Source of the DNA: Mytilus californianus
Lineage: Eukaryota; Mollusca; Bivalvia; Mytilida; Mytilidae
Assembly (NCBI RefSeq): GCF_021869535.1
Contig: NW_026262601.1
Span: 17,646-81,645, forward strand
DNA: 64,000 nucleotides
Direction: 5' to 3'
Shown here: positions 1 through 11,134 of the stretch, one piece after another
How positions within the stretch are numbered: position 1 is the stretch's first letter
Layout: each line of letters opens with the position of its first letter
Made by a program: the position numbers and the translations under genes
Notes under the pieces: generated by a model
Databases searched by the model: none
The model's input: only the letters and a program-made list of their open reading frames with translations
Told to the model about the DNA's origin: nothing

Positions 1-375
1 AAGAGTATAGCTAATCCTGATTGGTTGATATGTGCGCCCGTTATTTTTTGTTATTAGAGACTTCGTGCATTCTGCATTATACCAAAGGCCAAATAAATTA
101 TTTTCCTTAGCCCTAACGGAACTGAGATGTCTTTTAAACGCTAGGATGAGACACGTATTTTTATGTGCAAAATTGATAGGCATGGGAGATAAGTACAAAT
201 TACGCTAAGAAAAGCAACGCGAACCTATATTTTTTGGACCAAAAAATACTGTCCTAATAACTTTTCTTTAATTCTAGCAAGGTTTCGTTTAAAAAATCAA
301 CTTTCTAAAGTCTGTATCTCGAAAAAGGCTATCATTGTCGCCTATGGGGAAATTAATTGTTTATTTCAACCTATA
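1..375 (+). repeat. Unit 0: partial long-form segment at left edge
   Basis: These are the last 375 bp of a 442-bp long-form segment (segment positions 68-442). Site 1135 equivalent is A. The left part of its unit lies outside the window. Confidence 0.97.
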
Positions 376-1230
376 CAGCGTCGACATTTCTTTATCATAG
401 TGCTCAAAAAGTGTCAAAAACAGTAATTTTACTTGATATTTGATGTGAAACCGTATTTTTTGGTGACAAATGAATTATTGATTAACTAGTTTTTAAGCTA
501 TAGTCTGTTTCATATTTGTATTGCGTTTTACCTTAGAAACAAGGGTGGGTTCGACTTTTGACTTACTGTGGAGAGAATATGTCGTTTTCTGAACTTCTGC
601 TGATTTGTTTGAAAAAAGCACGTACACGTCTAGAGTTTGGATATACAAATCGATTTTTAAACATGACAATCTCGATCCAAATGCTGTTATCGAAATTACC
701 AAATTCAGTGAAAATGTACAGAAATGACCCCCATTGAACATTGAAATGTTCACTCGAATGGCAGACTATAAAAATTAGAATAGGCATGACATTTTGTAGT
801 TAACGAATAGTTTTCGATGTTTAAACACAAATATTTACACATTTTTCATATTTTGAAATGCTATAGTCTGTTTCAAAAATGTACTTTTATACGAAAATGG
901 TTTCATTTAAAACTGTTGTTCAAAATTCACCGTAGTAGTCACATATTGGATCGGTTTTGGTATCAATATAATCAGTACTTGATGACATATAAAGAATCAT
1001 TGGAGAAAGTGGACATTATCTTCAGGCCCTTTTTAGCAGTACCGCATTTACTCAAAAAATCAGAAATTTTTTTTTCACATTTTTTGACTGGGGTCACCTC
1101 TGATAAAAAATTGTGAAAATTCAGAGAGTAATGCCAGAACGTTTTGAAGATGATTTTTGTGTGGCATATATATTTGTGCATCTAACGAACTATGAATTGC
1201 ATGATTCTAGAAAGTATTAAATACCGTATA
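376..1230 (+). repeat. Satellite unit 1, short form
   Basis: 855 bp; site 565 (window 940) is C. First complete unit. Confidence 0.97.
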
Positions 1231-2085
1231 CAGCGTCGACATTTCTTTATCATAGTGCTCAAAAAGTGTCAAAAACAGTAATTTTACTTGATATTTGATG
1301 TGAAACCGTATTTTTTGGTGACAAATGAATTATTGATTAACTAGTTTTTAAGCTATAGTCTGTTTCATATTTGTATTGCGTTTTACCTTAGAAACAAGGG
1401 TGGGTTCGACTTTTGACTTACTGTGGAGAGAATATGTCGTTTTCTGAACTTCTGCTGATTTGTTTGAAAAAAGCACGTACACGTCTAGAGTTTGGATATA
1501 CAAATCGATTTTTAAACATGACAATCTCGATCCAAATGCTGTTATCGAAATTACCAAATTCAGTGAAAATGTACAGAAATGACCCCCATTGAACATTGAA
1601 ATGTTCACTCGAATGGCAGACTATAAAAATTAGAATAGGCATGACATTTTGTAGTTAACGAATAGTTTTCGATGTTTAAACACAAATATTTACACATTTT
1701 TCATATTTTGAAATGCTATAGTCTGTTTCAAAAATGTACTTTTATACGAAAATGGTTTCATTTAAAACTGTTGTTCAAAATTCACCGTAGTAGTCACATA
1801 TTGGATCGGTTTTGGTATCAATATAATCAGTACTTGATGACATATAAAGAATCATTGGAGAAAGTGGACATTATCTTCAGGCCCTTTTTAGCAGTACCGC
1901 ATTTACTCAAAAAATCAGAAATTTTTTTTTCACATTTTTTGACTGGGGTCACCTCTGATAAAAAATTGTGAAAATTCAGAGAGTAATGCCAGAACGTTTT
2001 GAAGATGATTTTTGTGTGGCATATATATTTGTGCATCTAACGAACTATGAATTGCATGATTCTAGAAAGTATTAAATACCGTATA
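1231..2085 (+). repeat. Satellite unit 2, short form
   Basis: 855 bp; site 565 is C. Confidence 0.97.
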
Positions 2086-2206
2086 CAGCGTCGACATTTC
2101 TTTATCATAGTGCTCAAAAAGTGTCAAAAACAGTAATTTTACTTGATATTTGATGTGAAACCGTATTTTTTGGTGACAAATGAATTATTGATTAACTAGT
2201 TTTTAA

Positions 2207-2222
2207 GCTATAGTCTGTTTCA
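2207..2222 (+). repeat. Internal direct repeat, copy A (unit offset 122-137)
   Basis: GCTATAGTCTGTTTCA occurs here and again, identically, 363 bp further on at 2570-2585. Flanks are only weakly similar, so this may be the relic of an older internal duplication or a repeated transposon terminus. Present in every unit. Confidence 0.9.
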
Positions 2223-2480
2223 TATTTGTATTGCGTTTTACCTTAGAAACAAGGGTGGGTTCGACTTTTGACTTACTGTGGAGAGAATATGTCGTTTTCT
2301 GAACTTCTGCTGATTTGTTTGAAAAAAGCACGTACACGTCTAGAGTTTGGATATACAAATCGATTTTTAAACATGACAATCTCGATCCAAATGCTGTTAT
2401 CGAAATTACCAAATTCAGTGAAAATGTACAGAAATGACCCCCATTGAACATTGAAATGTTCACTCGAATGGCAGACTATA
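2209..2480. mobile_element. Possible decayed MITE inside the core unit (272 bp)
   Basis: The segment starts with TATAGTCTG (2209-2217) and ends with its exact reverse complement CAGACTATA (2472-2480). A 9-bp perfect terminal inverted repeat with TA at each outer edge resembles the layout of Tc1/mariner-type MITEs, which duplicate TA. The inverted repeat does not extend inward, and another TATAGTCTG lies outside the segment (2572-2580), so this may be chance or a remnant. No transposase is present. Confidence 0.25.
2445..2462. repeat. 18-bp inverted repeat (unit offset 360-377)
   Basis: TGAACATT-GA-AATGTTCA: 8-bp arms that are perfect reverse complements around a 2-bp centre. It is present in both length forms. 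It could be a protein-binding dyad or a small hairpin; no function can be read from sequence. Confidence 0.9.
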
Positions 2481-2569
2481 AAAATTAGAATAGGCATGAC
2501 ATTTTGTAGTTAACGAATAGTTTTCGATGTTTAAACACAAATATTTACACATTTTTCATATTTTGAAAT

Positions 2570-2585
2570 GCTATAGTCTGTTTCA
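2570..2585 (+). repeat. Internal direct repeat, copy B (unit offset 485-500)
   Basis: Second identical copy of GCTATAGTCTGTTTCA. In unit 10 the 1-bp deletion falls a few bases downstream of this copy. Confidence 0.9.
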
Positions 2586-2940
2586 AAAATGTACTTTTAT
2601 ACGAAAATGGTTTCATTTAAAACTGTTGTTCAAAATTCACCGTAGTAGTCACATATTGGATCGGTTTTGGTATCAATATAATCAGTACTTGATGACATAT
2701 AAAGAATCATTGGAGAAAGTGGACATTATCTTCAGGCCCTTTTTAGCAGTACCGCATTTACTCAAAAAATCAGAAATTTTTTTTTCACATTTTTTGACTG
2801 GGGTCACCTCTGATAAAAAATTGTGAAAATTCAGAGAGTAATGCCAGAACGTTTTGAAGATGATTTTTGTGTGGCATATATATTTGTGCATCTAACGAAC
2901 TATGAATTGCATGATTCTAGAAAGTATTAAATACCGTATA

Positions 2941-2958
2941 GGTTACAATACACCATTA
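2941..2958 (+). repeat. Left terminal inverted repeat of long-form segment
   Basis: GGTTACAATACACCATTA; pairs with 3361-3378 at 14 of 18 positions, including the first four and the last four bases. Confidence 0.65.
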
Positions 2959-2966
2959 GATTTTAT

Positions 2967-3046
2967 GGGCGCAGCCATTTTATGAGCATAACATGGTATT
3001 CAGAATTAAGAGTATAGCTAATCCTGATTGGTTGATATGTGCGCCC
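2967..3046. repeat. Short subterminal inverted repeat GGGCGCA/TGCGCCC
   Basis: GGGCGCA at 2967-2973 and its reverse complement TGCGCCC at 3040-3046, separated by 66 bp. They stand out as G+C-rich islands in AT-rich sequence near the left end of the long-form segment. They may form a stem or be subterminal sites of the former element. Confidence 0.45.
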
Positions 3047-3234
3047 GTTATTTTTTGTTATTAGAGACTTCGTGCATTCTGCATTATACCAAAGGCCAAA
3101 TAAATTATTTTCCTTAGCCCTAACGGAACTGAGATGTCTTTTAAACGCTAGGATGAGACACGTATTTTTATGTGCAAAATTGATAGGCATGGGAGATAAG
3201 TACAAATTACGCTAAGAAAAGCAACGCGAACCTA

Positions 3235-3255
3235 TATTTTTTGGACCAAAAAATA
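3235..3255. repeat. 21-bp perfect palindrome in long-form segment (unit offset 1150-1170)
   Basis: Arms TATTTTTTGG and CCAAAAAATA are exact reverse complements around one A. Only long units carry it. The variable site 1135 lies 15 bp upstream. It could extrude as a hairpin, which would favour breaks or replication pausing; that is inference. Confidence 0.9.
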
Positions 3256-3360
3256 CTGTCCTAATAACTTTTCTTTAATTCTAGCAAGGTTTCGTTTAAA
3301 AAATCAACTTTCTAAAGTCTGTATCTCGAAAAAGGCTATCATTGTCGCCTATGGGGAAAT

Positions 3361-3378
3361 TAATTGTTTATTTCAACC
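3361..3378 (-). repeat. Right terminal inverted repeat of long-form segment
   Basis: On the minus strand it reads GGTTGAAATAAACAATTA, partner of 2941-2958, and is followed on the plus strand by TATA and the next unit. Confidence 0.65.
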
Positions 3379-3382
3379 TATA

Positions 3383-4237
3383 CAGCGTCGACATTTCTTT
3401 ATCATAGTGCTCAAAAAGTGTCAAAAACAGTAATTTTACTTGATATTTGATGTGAAACCGTATTTTTTGGTGACAAATGAATTATTGATTAACTAGTTTT
3501 TAAGCTATAGTCTGTTTCATATTTGTATTGCGTTTTACCTTAGAAACAAGGGTGGGTTCGACTTTTGACTTACTGTGGAGAGAATATGTCGTTTTCTGAA
3601 CTTCTGCTGATTTGTTTGAAAAAAGCACGTACACGTCTAGAGTTTGGATATACAAATCGATTTTTAAACATGACAATCTCGATCCAAATGCTGTTATCGA
3701 AATTACCAAATTCAGTGAAAATGTACAGAAATGACCCCCATTGAACATTGAAATGTTCACTCGAATGGCAGACTATAAAAATTAGAATAGGCATGACATT
3801 TTGTAGTTAACGAATAGTTTTCGATGTTTAAACACAAATATTTACACATTTTTCATATTTTGAAATGCTATAGTCTGTTTCAAAAATGTACTTTTATACG
3901 AAAATGGTTTCATTTAAAACTGTTGTTCAAAATTCACCGTAGTAGTCACATATTGGATCGGTTTTGGTATCAATATAATCAGTACTTGATGACATATAAA
4001 GAATCATTGGAGAAAGTGGACATTATCTTCAGGCCCTTTTTAGCAGTACCGCATTTACTCAAAAAATCAGAAATTTTTTTTTCACATTTTTTGACTGGGG
4101 TCACCTCTGATAAAAAATTGTGAAAATTCAGAGAGTAATGCCAGAACGTTTTGAAGATGATTTTTGTGTGGCATATATATTTGTGCATCTAACGAACTAT
4201 GAATTGCATGATTCTAGAAAGTATTAAATACCGTATA
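3383..4237 (+). repeat. Satellite unit 4, short form
   Basis: 855 bp; site 565 is C. Confidence 0.97.
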
Positions 4238-5534
4238 CAGCGTCGACATTTCTTTATCATAGTGCTCAAAAAGTGTCAAAAACAGTAATTTTACTTGATA
4301 TTTGATGTGAAACCGTATTTTTTGGTGACAAATGAATTATTGATTAACTAGTTTTTAAGCTATAGTCTGTTTCATATTTGTATTGCGTTTTACCTTAGAA
4401 ACAAGGGTGGGTTCGACTTTTGACTTACTGTGGAGAGAATATGTCGTTTTCTGAACTTCTGCTGATTTGTTTGAAAAAAGCACGTACACGTCTAGAGTTT
4501 GGATATACAAATCGATTTTTAAACATGACAATCTCGATCCAAATGCTGTTATCGAAATTACCAAATTCAGTGAAAATGTACAGAAATGACCCCCATTGAA
4601 CATTGAAATGTTCACTCGAATGGCAGACTATAAAAATTAGAATAGGCATGACATTTTGTAGTTAACGAATAGTTTTCGATGTTTAAACACAAATATTTAC
4701 ACATTTTTCATATTTTGAAATGCTATAGTCTGTTTCAAAAATGTACTTTTATACGAAAATGGTTTCATTTAAAACTGTTGTTCAAAATTCACCGTAGTAG
4801 TCACATATTGGATCGGTTTTGGTATCAATATAATCAGTACTTGATGACATATAAAGAATCATTGGAGAAAGTGGACATTATCTTCAGGCCCTTTTTAGCA
4901 GTACCGCATTTACTCAAAAAATCAGAAATTTTTTTTTCACATTTTTTGACTGGGGTCACCTCTGATAAAAAATTGTGAAAATTCAGAGAGTAATGCCAGA
5001 ACGTTTTGAAGATGATTTTTGTGTGGCATATATATTTGTGCATCTAACGAACTATGAATTGCATGATTCTAGAAAGTATTAAATACCGTATAGGTTACAA
5101 TACACCATTAGATTTTATGGGCGCAGCCATTTTATGAGCATAACATGGTATTCAGAATTAAGAGTATAGCTAATCCTGATTGGTTGATATGTGCGCCCGT
5201 TATTTTTTGTTATTAGAGACTTCGTGCATTCTGCATTATACCAAAGGCCAAATAAATTATTTTCCTTAGCCCTAACGGAACTGAGATGTCTTTTAAACGC
5301 TAGGATGAGACACGTATTTTTATGTGCAAAATTGATAGGCATGGGAGATAAGTACAAATTACGCTAAGAAAAGCAACGCGAACCTATATTTTTTGGACCA
5401 AAAAATACTGTCCTAATAACTTTTCTTTAATTCTAGCAAGGTTTCGTTTAAAAAATCAACTTTCTAAAGTCTGTATCTCGAAAAAGGCTATCATTGTCGC
5501 CTATGGGGAAATTAATTGTTTATTTCAACCTATA
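4238..5534 (+). repeat. Satellite unit 5, long form
   Basis: Extra segment 5093-5534. Site 565 C, site 1135 A. Confidence 0.97.
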
Positions 5535-6831
5535 CAGCGTCGACATTTCTTTATCATAGTGCTCAAAAAGTGTCAAAAACAGTAATTTTACTTGATATTT
5601 GATGTGAAACCGTATTTTTTGGTGACAAATGAATTATTGATTAACTAGTTTTTAAGCTATAGTCTGTTTCATATTTGTATTGCGTTTTACCTTAGAAACA
5701 AGGGTGGGTTCGACTTTTGACTTACTGTGGAGAGAATATGTCGTTTTCTGAACTTCTGCTGATTTGTTTGAAAAAAGCACGTACACGTCTAGAGTTTGGA
5801 TATACAAATCGATTTTTAAACATGACAATCTCGATCCAAATGCTGTTATCGAAATTACCAAATTCAGTGAAAATGTACAGAAATGACCCCCATTGAACAT
5901 TGAAATGTTCACTCGAATGGCAGACTATAAAAATTAGAATAGGCATGACATTTTGTAGTTAACGAATAGTTTTCGATGTTTAAACACAAATATTTACACA
6001 TTTTTCATATTTTGAAATGCTATAGTCTGTTTCAAAAATGTACTTTTATACGAAAATGGTTTCATTTAAAACTGTTGTTCAAAATTCACCGTAGTAGTCA
6101 CATATTGGATCGGTTTTGGTATCAATATAATCAGTACTTGATGACATATAAAGAATCATTGGAGAAAGTGGACATTATCTTCAGGCCCTTTTTAGCAGTA
6201 CCGCATTTACTCAAAAAATCAGAAATTTTTTTTTCACATTTTTTGACTGGGGTCACCTCTGATAAAAAATTGTGAAAATTCAGAGAGTAATGCCAGAACG
6301 TTTTGAAGATGATTTTTGTGTGGCATATATATTTGTGCATCTAACGAACTATGAATTGCATGATTCTAGAAAGTATTAAATACCGTATAGGTTACAATAC
6401 ACCATTAGATTTTATGGGCGCAGCCATTTTATGAGCATAACATGGTATTCAGAATTAAGAGTATAGCTAATCCTGATTGGTTGATATGTGCGCCCGTTAT
6501 TTTTTGTTATTAGAGACTTCGTGCATTCTGCATTATACCAAAGGCCAAATAAATTATTTTCCTTAGCCCTAACGGAACTGAGATGTCTTTTAAACGCTAG
6601 GATGAGACACGTATTTTTATGTGCAAAATTGATAGGCATGGGAGATAAGTACAAATTACGCTAAGAAAAGCAACGCGAACCTATATTTTTTGGACCAAAA
6701 AATACTGTCCTAATAACTTTTCTTTAATTCTAGCAAGGTTTCGTTTAAAAAATCAACTTTCTAAAGTCTGTATCTCGAAAAAGGCTATCATTGTCGCCTA
6801 TGGGGAAATTAATTGTTTATTTCAACCTATA
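5535..6831 (+). repeat. Satellite unit 6, long form
   Basis: Extra segment 6390-6831. Site 565 C, site 1135 A. Confidence 0.97.
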
Positions 6832-7686
6832 CAGCGTCGACATTTCTTTATCATAGTGCTCAAAAAGTGTCAAAAACAGTAATTTTACTTGATATTTGAT
6901 GTGAAACCGTATTTTTTGGTGACAAATGAATTATTGATTAACTAGTTTTTAAGCTATAGTCTGTTTCATATTTGTATTGCGTTTTACCTTAGAAACAAGG
7001 GTGGGTTCGACTTTTGACTTACTGTGGAGAGAATATGTCGTTTTCTGAACTTCTGCTGATTTGTTTGAAAAAAGCACGTACACGTCTAGAGTTTGGATAT
7101 ACAAATCGATTTTTAAACATGACAATCTCGATCCAAATGCTGTTATCGAAATTACCAAATTCAGTGAAAATGTACAGAAATGACCCCCATTGAACATTGA
7201 AATGTTCACTCGAATGGCAGACTATAAAAATTAGAATAGGCATGACATTTTGTAGTTAACGAATAGTTTTCGATGTTTAAACACAAATATTTACACATTT
7301 TTCATATTTTGAAATGCTATAGTCTGTTTCAAAAATGTACTTTTATACGAAAATGGTTTCATTTAAAACTGTTGTTCAAAATTCACCGTAGTAGTCACAT
7401 ATTGGATCGGTTTTGGTATCAATATAATCAGTACTTGATGACATATAAAGAATCATTGGAGAAAGTGGACATTATCTTCAGGCCCTTTTTAGCAGTACCG
7501 CATTTACTCAAAAAATCAGAAATTTTTTTTTCACATTTTTTGACTGGGGTCACCTCTGATAAAAAATTGTGAAAATTCAGAGAGTAATGCCAGAACGTTT
7601 TGAAGATGATTTTTGTGTGGCATATATATTTGTGCATCTAACGAACTATGAATTGCATGATTCTAGAAAGTATTAAATACCGTATA
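6832..7686 (+). repeat. Satellite unit 7, short form
   Basis: 855 bp; site 565 is C. Confidence 0.97.
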
Positions 7687-8541
7687 CAGCGTCGACATTT
7701 CTTTATCATAGTGCTCAAAAAGTGTCAAAAACAGTAATTTTACTTGATATTTGATGTGAAACCGTATTTTTTGGTGACAAATGAATTATTGATTAACTAG
7801 TTTTTAAGCTATAGTCTGTTTCATATTTGTATTGCGTTTTACCTTAGAAACAAGGGTGGGTTCGACTTTTGACTTACTGTGGAGAGAATATGTCGTTTTC
7901 TGAACTTCTGCTGATTTGTTTGAAAAAAGCACGTACACGTCTAGAGTTTGGATATACAAATCGATTTTTAAACATGACAATCTCGATCCAAATGCTGTTA
8001 TCGAAATTACCAAATTCAGTGAAAATGTACAGAAATGACCCCCATTGAACATTGAAATGTTCACTCGAATGGCAGACTATAAAAATTAGAATAGGCATGA
8101 CATTTTGTAGTTAACGAATAGTTTTCGATGTTTAAACACAAATATTTACACATTTTTCATATTTTGAAATGCTATAGTCTGTTTCAAAAATGTACTTTTA
8201 TACGAAAATGGTTTCATTTAAAACTGTTGTTCAAAATTCACCGTAGTAGTCACATATTGGATCGGTTTTGGTATCAATATAATCAGTACTTGATGACATA
8301 TAAAGAATCATTGGAGAAAGTGGACATTATCTTCAGGCCCTTTTTAGCAGTACCGCATTTACTCAAAAAATCAGAAATTTTTTTTTCACATTTTTTGACT
8401 GGGGTCACCTCTGATAAAAAATTGTGAAAATTCAGAGAGTAATGCCAGAACGTTTTGAAGATGATTTTTGTGTGGCATATATATTTGTGCATCTAACGAA
8501 CTATGAATTGCATGATTCTAGAAAGTATTAAATACCGTATA
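7687..8541 (+). repeat. Satellite unit 8, short form
   Basis: 855 bp; site 565 is C. Confidence 0.97.
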
Positions 8542-9838
8542 CAGCGTCGACATTTCTTTATCATAGTGCTCAAAAAGTGTCAAAAACAGTAATTTTACTT
8601 GATATTTGATGTGAAACCGTATTTTTTGGTGACAAATGAATTATTGATTAACTAGTTTTTAAGCTATAGTCTGTTTCATATTTGTATTGCGTTTTACCTT
8701 AGAAACAAGGGTGGGTTCGACTTTTGACTTACTGTGGAGAGAATATGTCGTTTTCTGAACTTCTGCTGATTTGTTTGAAAAAAGCACGTACACGTCTAGA
8801 GTTTGGATATACAAATCGATTTTTAAACATGACAATCTCGATCCAAATGCTGTTATCGAAATTACCAAATTCAGTGAAAATGTACAGAAATGACCCCCAT
8901 TGAACATTGAAATGTTCACTCGAATGGCAGACTATAAAAATTAGAATAGGCATGACATTTTGTAGTTAACGAATAGTTTTCGATGTTTAAACACAAATAT
9001 TTACACATTTTTCATATTTTGAAATGCTATAGTCTGTTTCAAAAATGTACTTTTATACGAAAATGGTTTCATTTAAAACTGTTGTTCAAAATTCACCGTA
9101 GTAGTCACATATTGGATCGGTTTTGGTATCAATATAATCAGTACTTGATGACATATAAAGAATCATTGGAGAAAGTGGACATTATCTTCAGGCCCTTTTT
9201 AGCAGTACCGCATTTACTCAAAAAATCAGAAATTTTTTTTTCACATTTTTTGACTGGGGTCACCTCTGATAAAAAATTGTGAAAATTCAGAGAGTAATGC
9301 CAGAACGTTTTGAAGATGATTTTTGTGTGGCATATATATTTGTGCATCTAACGAACTATGAATTGCATGATTCTAGAAAGTATTAAATACCGTATAGGTT
9401 ACAATACACCATTAGATTTTATGGGCGCAGCCATTTTATGAGCATAACATGGTATTCAGAATTAAGAGTATAGCTAATCCTGATTGGTTGATATGTGCGC
9501 CCGTTATTTTTTGTTATTAGAGACTTCGTGCATTCTGCATTATACCAAAGGCCAAATAAATTATTTTCCTTAGCCCTAACGGAACTGAGATGTCTTTTAA
9601 ACGCTAGGATGAGACACGTATTTTTATGTGCAAAATTGATAGGCATGGGAGATAAGTACAAATTACGCTAAGAAAAGCAACGCGAACCTATATTTTTTGG
9701 ACCAAAAAATACTGTCCTAATAACTTTTCTTTAATTCTAGCAAGGTTTCGTTTAAAAAATCAACTTTCTAAAGTCTGTATCTCGAAAAAGGCTATCATTG
9801 TCGCCTATGGGGAAATTAATTGTTTATTTCAACCTATA
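8542..9838 (+). repeat. Satellite unit 9, long form
   Basis: Extra segment 9397-9838. Site 565 C, site 1135 A. Confidence 0.97.
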
Positions 9839-11134
9839 CAGCGTCGACATTTCTTTATCATAGTGCTCAAAAAGTGTCAAAAACAGTAATTTTACTTGAT
9901 ATTTGATGTGAAACCGTATTTTTTGGTGACAAATGAATTATTGATTAACTAGTTTTTAAGCTATAGTCTGTTTCATATTTGTATTGCGTTTTACCTTAGA
10001 AACAAGGGTGGGTTCGACTTTTGACTTACTGTGGAGAGAATATGTCGTTTTCTGAACTTCTGCTGATTTGTTTGAAAAAAGCACGTACACGTCTAGAGTT
10101 TGGATATACAAATCGATTTTTAAACATGACAATCTCGATCCAAATGCTGTTATCGAAATTACCAAATTCAGTGAAAATGTACAGAAATGACCCCCATTGA
10201 ACATTGAAATGTTCACTCGAATGGCAGACTATAAAAATTAGAATAGGCATGACATTTTGTAGTTAACGAATAGTTTTCGATGTTTAAACACAAATATTTA
10301 CACATTTTTCATATTTTGAAATGCTATAGTCTGTTTCAAAAAGTACTTTTATACGAAAATGGTTTCATTTAAAACTGTTGTTCAAAATTCACCGTAGTAG
10401 TCACATATTGGATCGGTTTTGGTATCAATATAATCAGTACTTGATGACATATAAAGAATCATTGGAGAAAGTGGACATTATCTTCAGGCCCTTTTTAGCA
10501 GTACCGCATTTACTCAAAAAATCAGAAATTTTTTTTTCACATTTTTTGACTGGGGTCACCTCTGATAAAAAATTGTGAAAATTCAGAGAGTAATGCCAGA
10601 ACGTTTTGAAGATGATTTTTGTGTGGCATATATATTTGTGCATCTAACGAACTATGAATTGCATGATTCTAGAAAGTATTAAATACCGTATAGGTTACAA
10701 TACACCATTAGATTTTATGGGCGCAGCCATTTTATGAGCATAACATGGTATTCAGAATTAAGAGTATAGCTAATCCTGATTGGTTGATATGTGCGCCCGT
10801 TATTTTTTGTTATTAGAGACTTCGTGCATTCTGCATTATACCAAAGGCCAAATAAATTATTTTCCTTAGCCCTAACGGAACTGAGATGTCTTTTAAACGC
10901 TAGGATGAGACACGTATTTTTATGTGCAAAATTGATAGGCATGGGAGATAAGTACAAATTACGCTAAGAAAAGCAACGCGAACCTATATTTTTTGGACCA
11001 AAAAATACTGTCCTAATAACTTTTCTTTAATTCTAGCAAGGTTTCGTTTAAAAAATCAACTTTCTAAAGTCTGTATCTCGAAAAAGGCTATCATTGTCGC
11101 CTATGGGGAAATTAATTGTTTATTTCAACCTATA
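9839..11134 (+). repeat. Satellite unit 10, long form with 1-bp deletion (1296 bp)
   Basis: Extra segment 10693-11134. One T is missing between 10342 and 10343: CAAAAAGTAC here, CAAAAATGTAC in other units. Site 565 equivalent is C, site 1135 equivalent is A. The deletion is private to this copy. Confidence 0.97.

Larger units (their letters stand above)
2086..3382 (+). repeat. Satellite unit 3, long form (reference copy for sub-features)
   Basis: 1297 bp: core 2086-2940, extra segment 2941-3382. Site 565 is C and site 1135 is A. This is the first complete long unit; the internal motifs listed separately are given on this copy and recur at the same unit offsets in the others. Confidence 0.97.
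2937..3382. mobile_element. Long-form-specific segment: candidate non-autonomous DNA transposon with TATA duplications
   Basis: Short units read ACCG-TATA-CAGCG at the unit junction. Long units read ACCG-TATA-GGTT...AACC-TATA-CAGCG, so 442 bp are added. Removing one TATA leaves a 438-bp core (2941-3378). Its left end GGTTACAATACACCATTA and the reverse complement of its right end, GGTTGAAATAAACAATTA, match at 14 of 18 positions. TATA flanks are at 2937-2940 and 3379-3382. This is the expected shape of a small element inserted with a 4-bp target duplication. Superfamilies known to make 4-bp duplications include Chapaev, Sola1 and Ginger, but I cannot assign one. TATA contains TA and is palindromic, so a TA-duplicating family is not excluded. 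No transposase ORF is seen. The alternative is deletion between TATA microhomologies, giving the short form. Confidence 0.5.

Noticed and set aside
766-774. TATAAAAA motif as a promoter TATA box in each unit
   Set aside because: An A/T-rich octamer is expected by chance at this base composition. No initiator or transcript evidence can be seen.
493-787. Two overlapping minus-strand open frames (86 and 74 codons) in each unit
   Set aside because: They overlap in different frames, lack any recognisable family motif, and their conservation is explained by array homogenisation rather than selection.
817-1116. 99-codon plus-strand open frame repeated in nearly every unit
   Set aside because: It recurs only because the satellite unit recurs. 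The site 565 C/T change swaps His for Tyr, and unit 10 (1-bp deletion) and unit 54 (8-bp deletion) break the frame with no sign of constraint. Lengths and compositions are those of chance frames in AT-rich DNA, and I recognise no domain.
972-1181. 69-codon minus-strand open frame in each unit
   Set aside because: It is antisense to the 99-codon frame, low in complexity (Lys/Phe/Ile-rich) and resembles no protein family I can name.
376-1230. 855 bp equals five times 171 bp, suggesting derivation from a nucleosome-length monomer
   Set aside because: I see no internal 171-bp periodicity. The only clear internal direct repeat is spaced 363 bp apart, and the 442-bp segment is not a multiple of 171.
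2963-3205. 80-codon minus-strand open frame inside the long-form segment, possibly a transposase remnant
   Set aside because: It shows no DDE/D-type or zinc-finger motif. It is too short and present only where the segment is present. A non-autonomous element without coding capacity explains it better.
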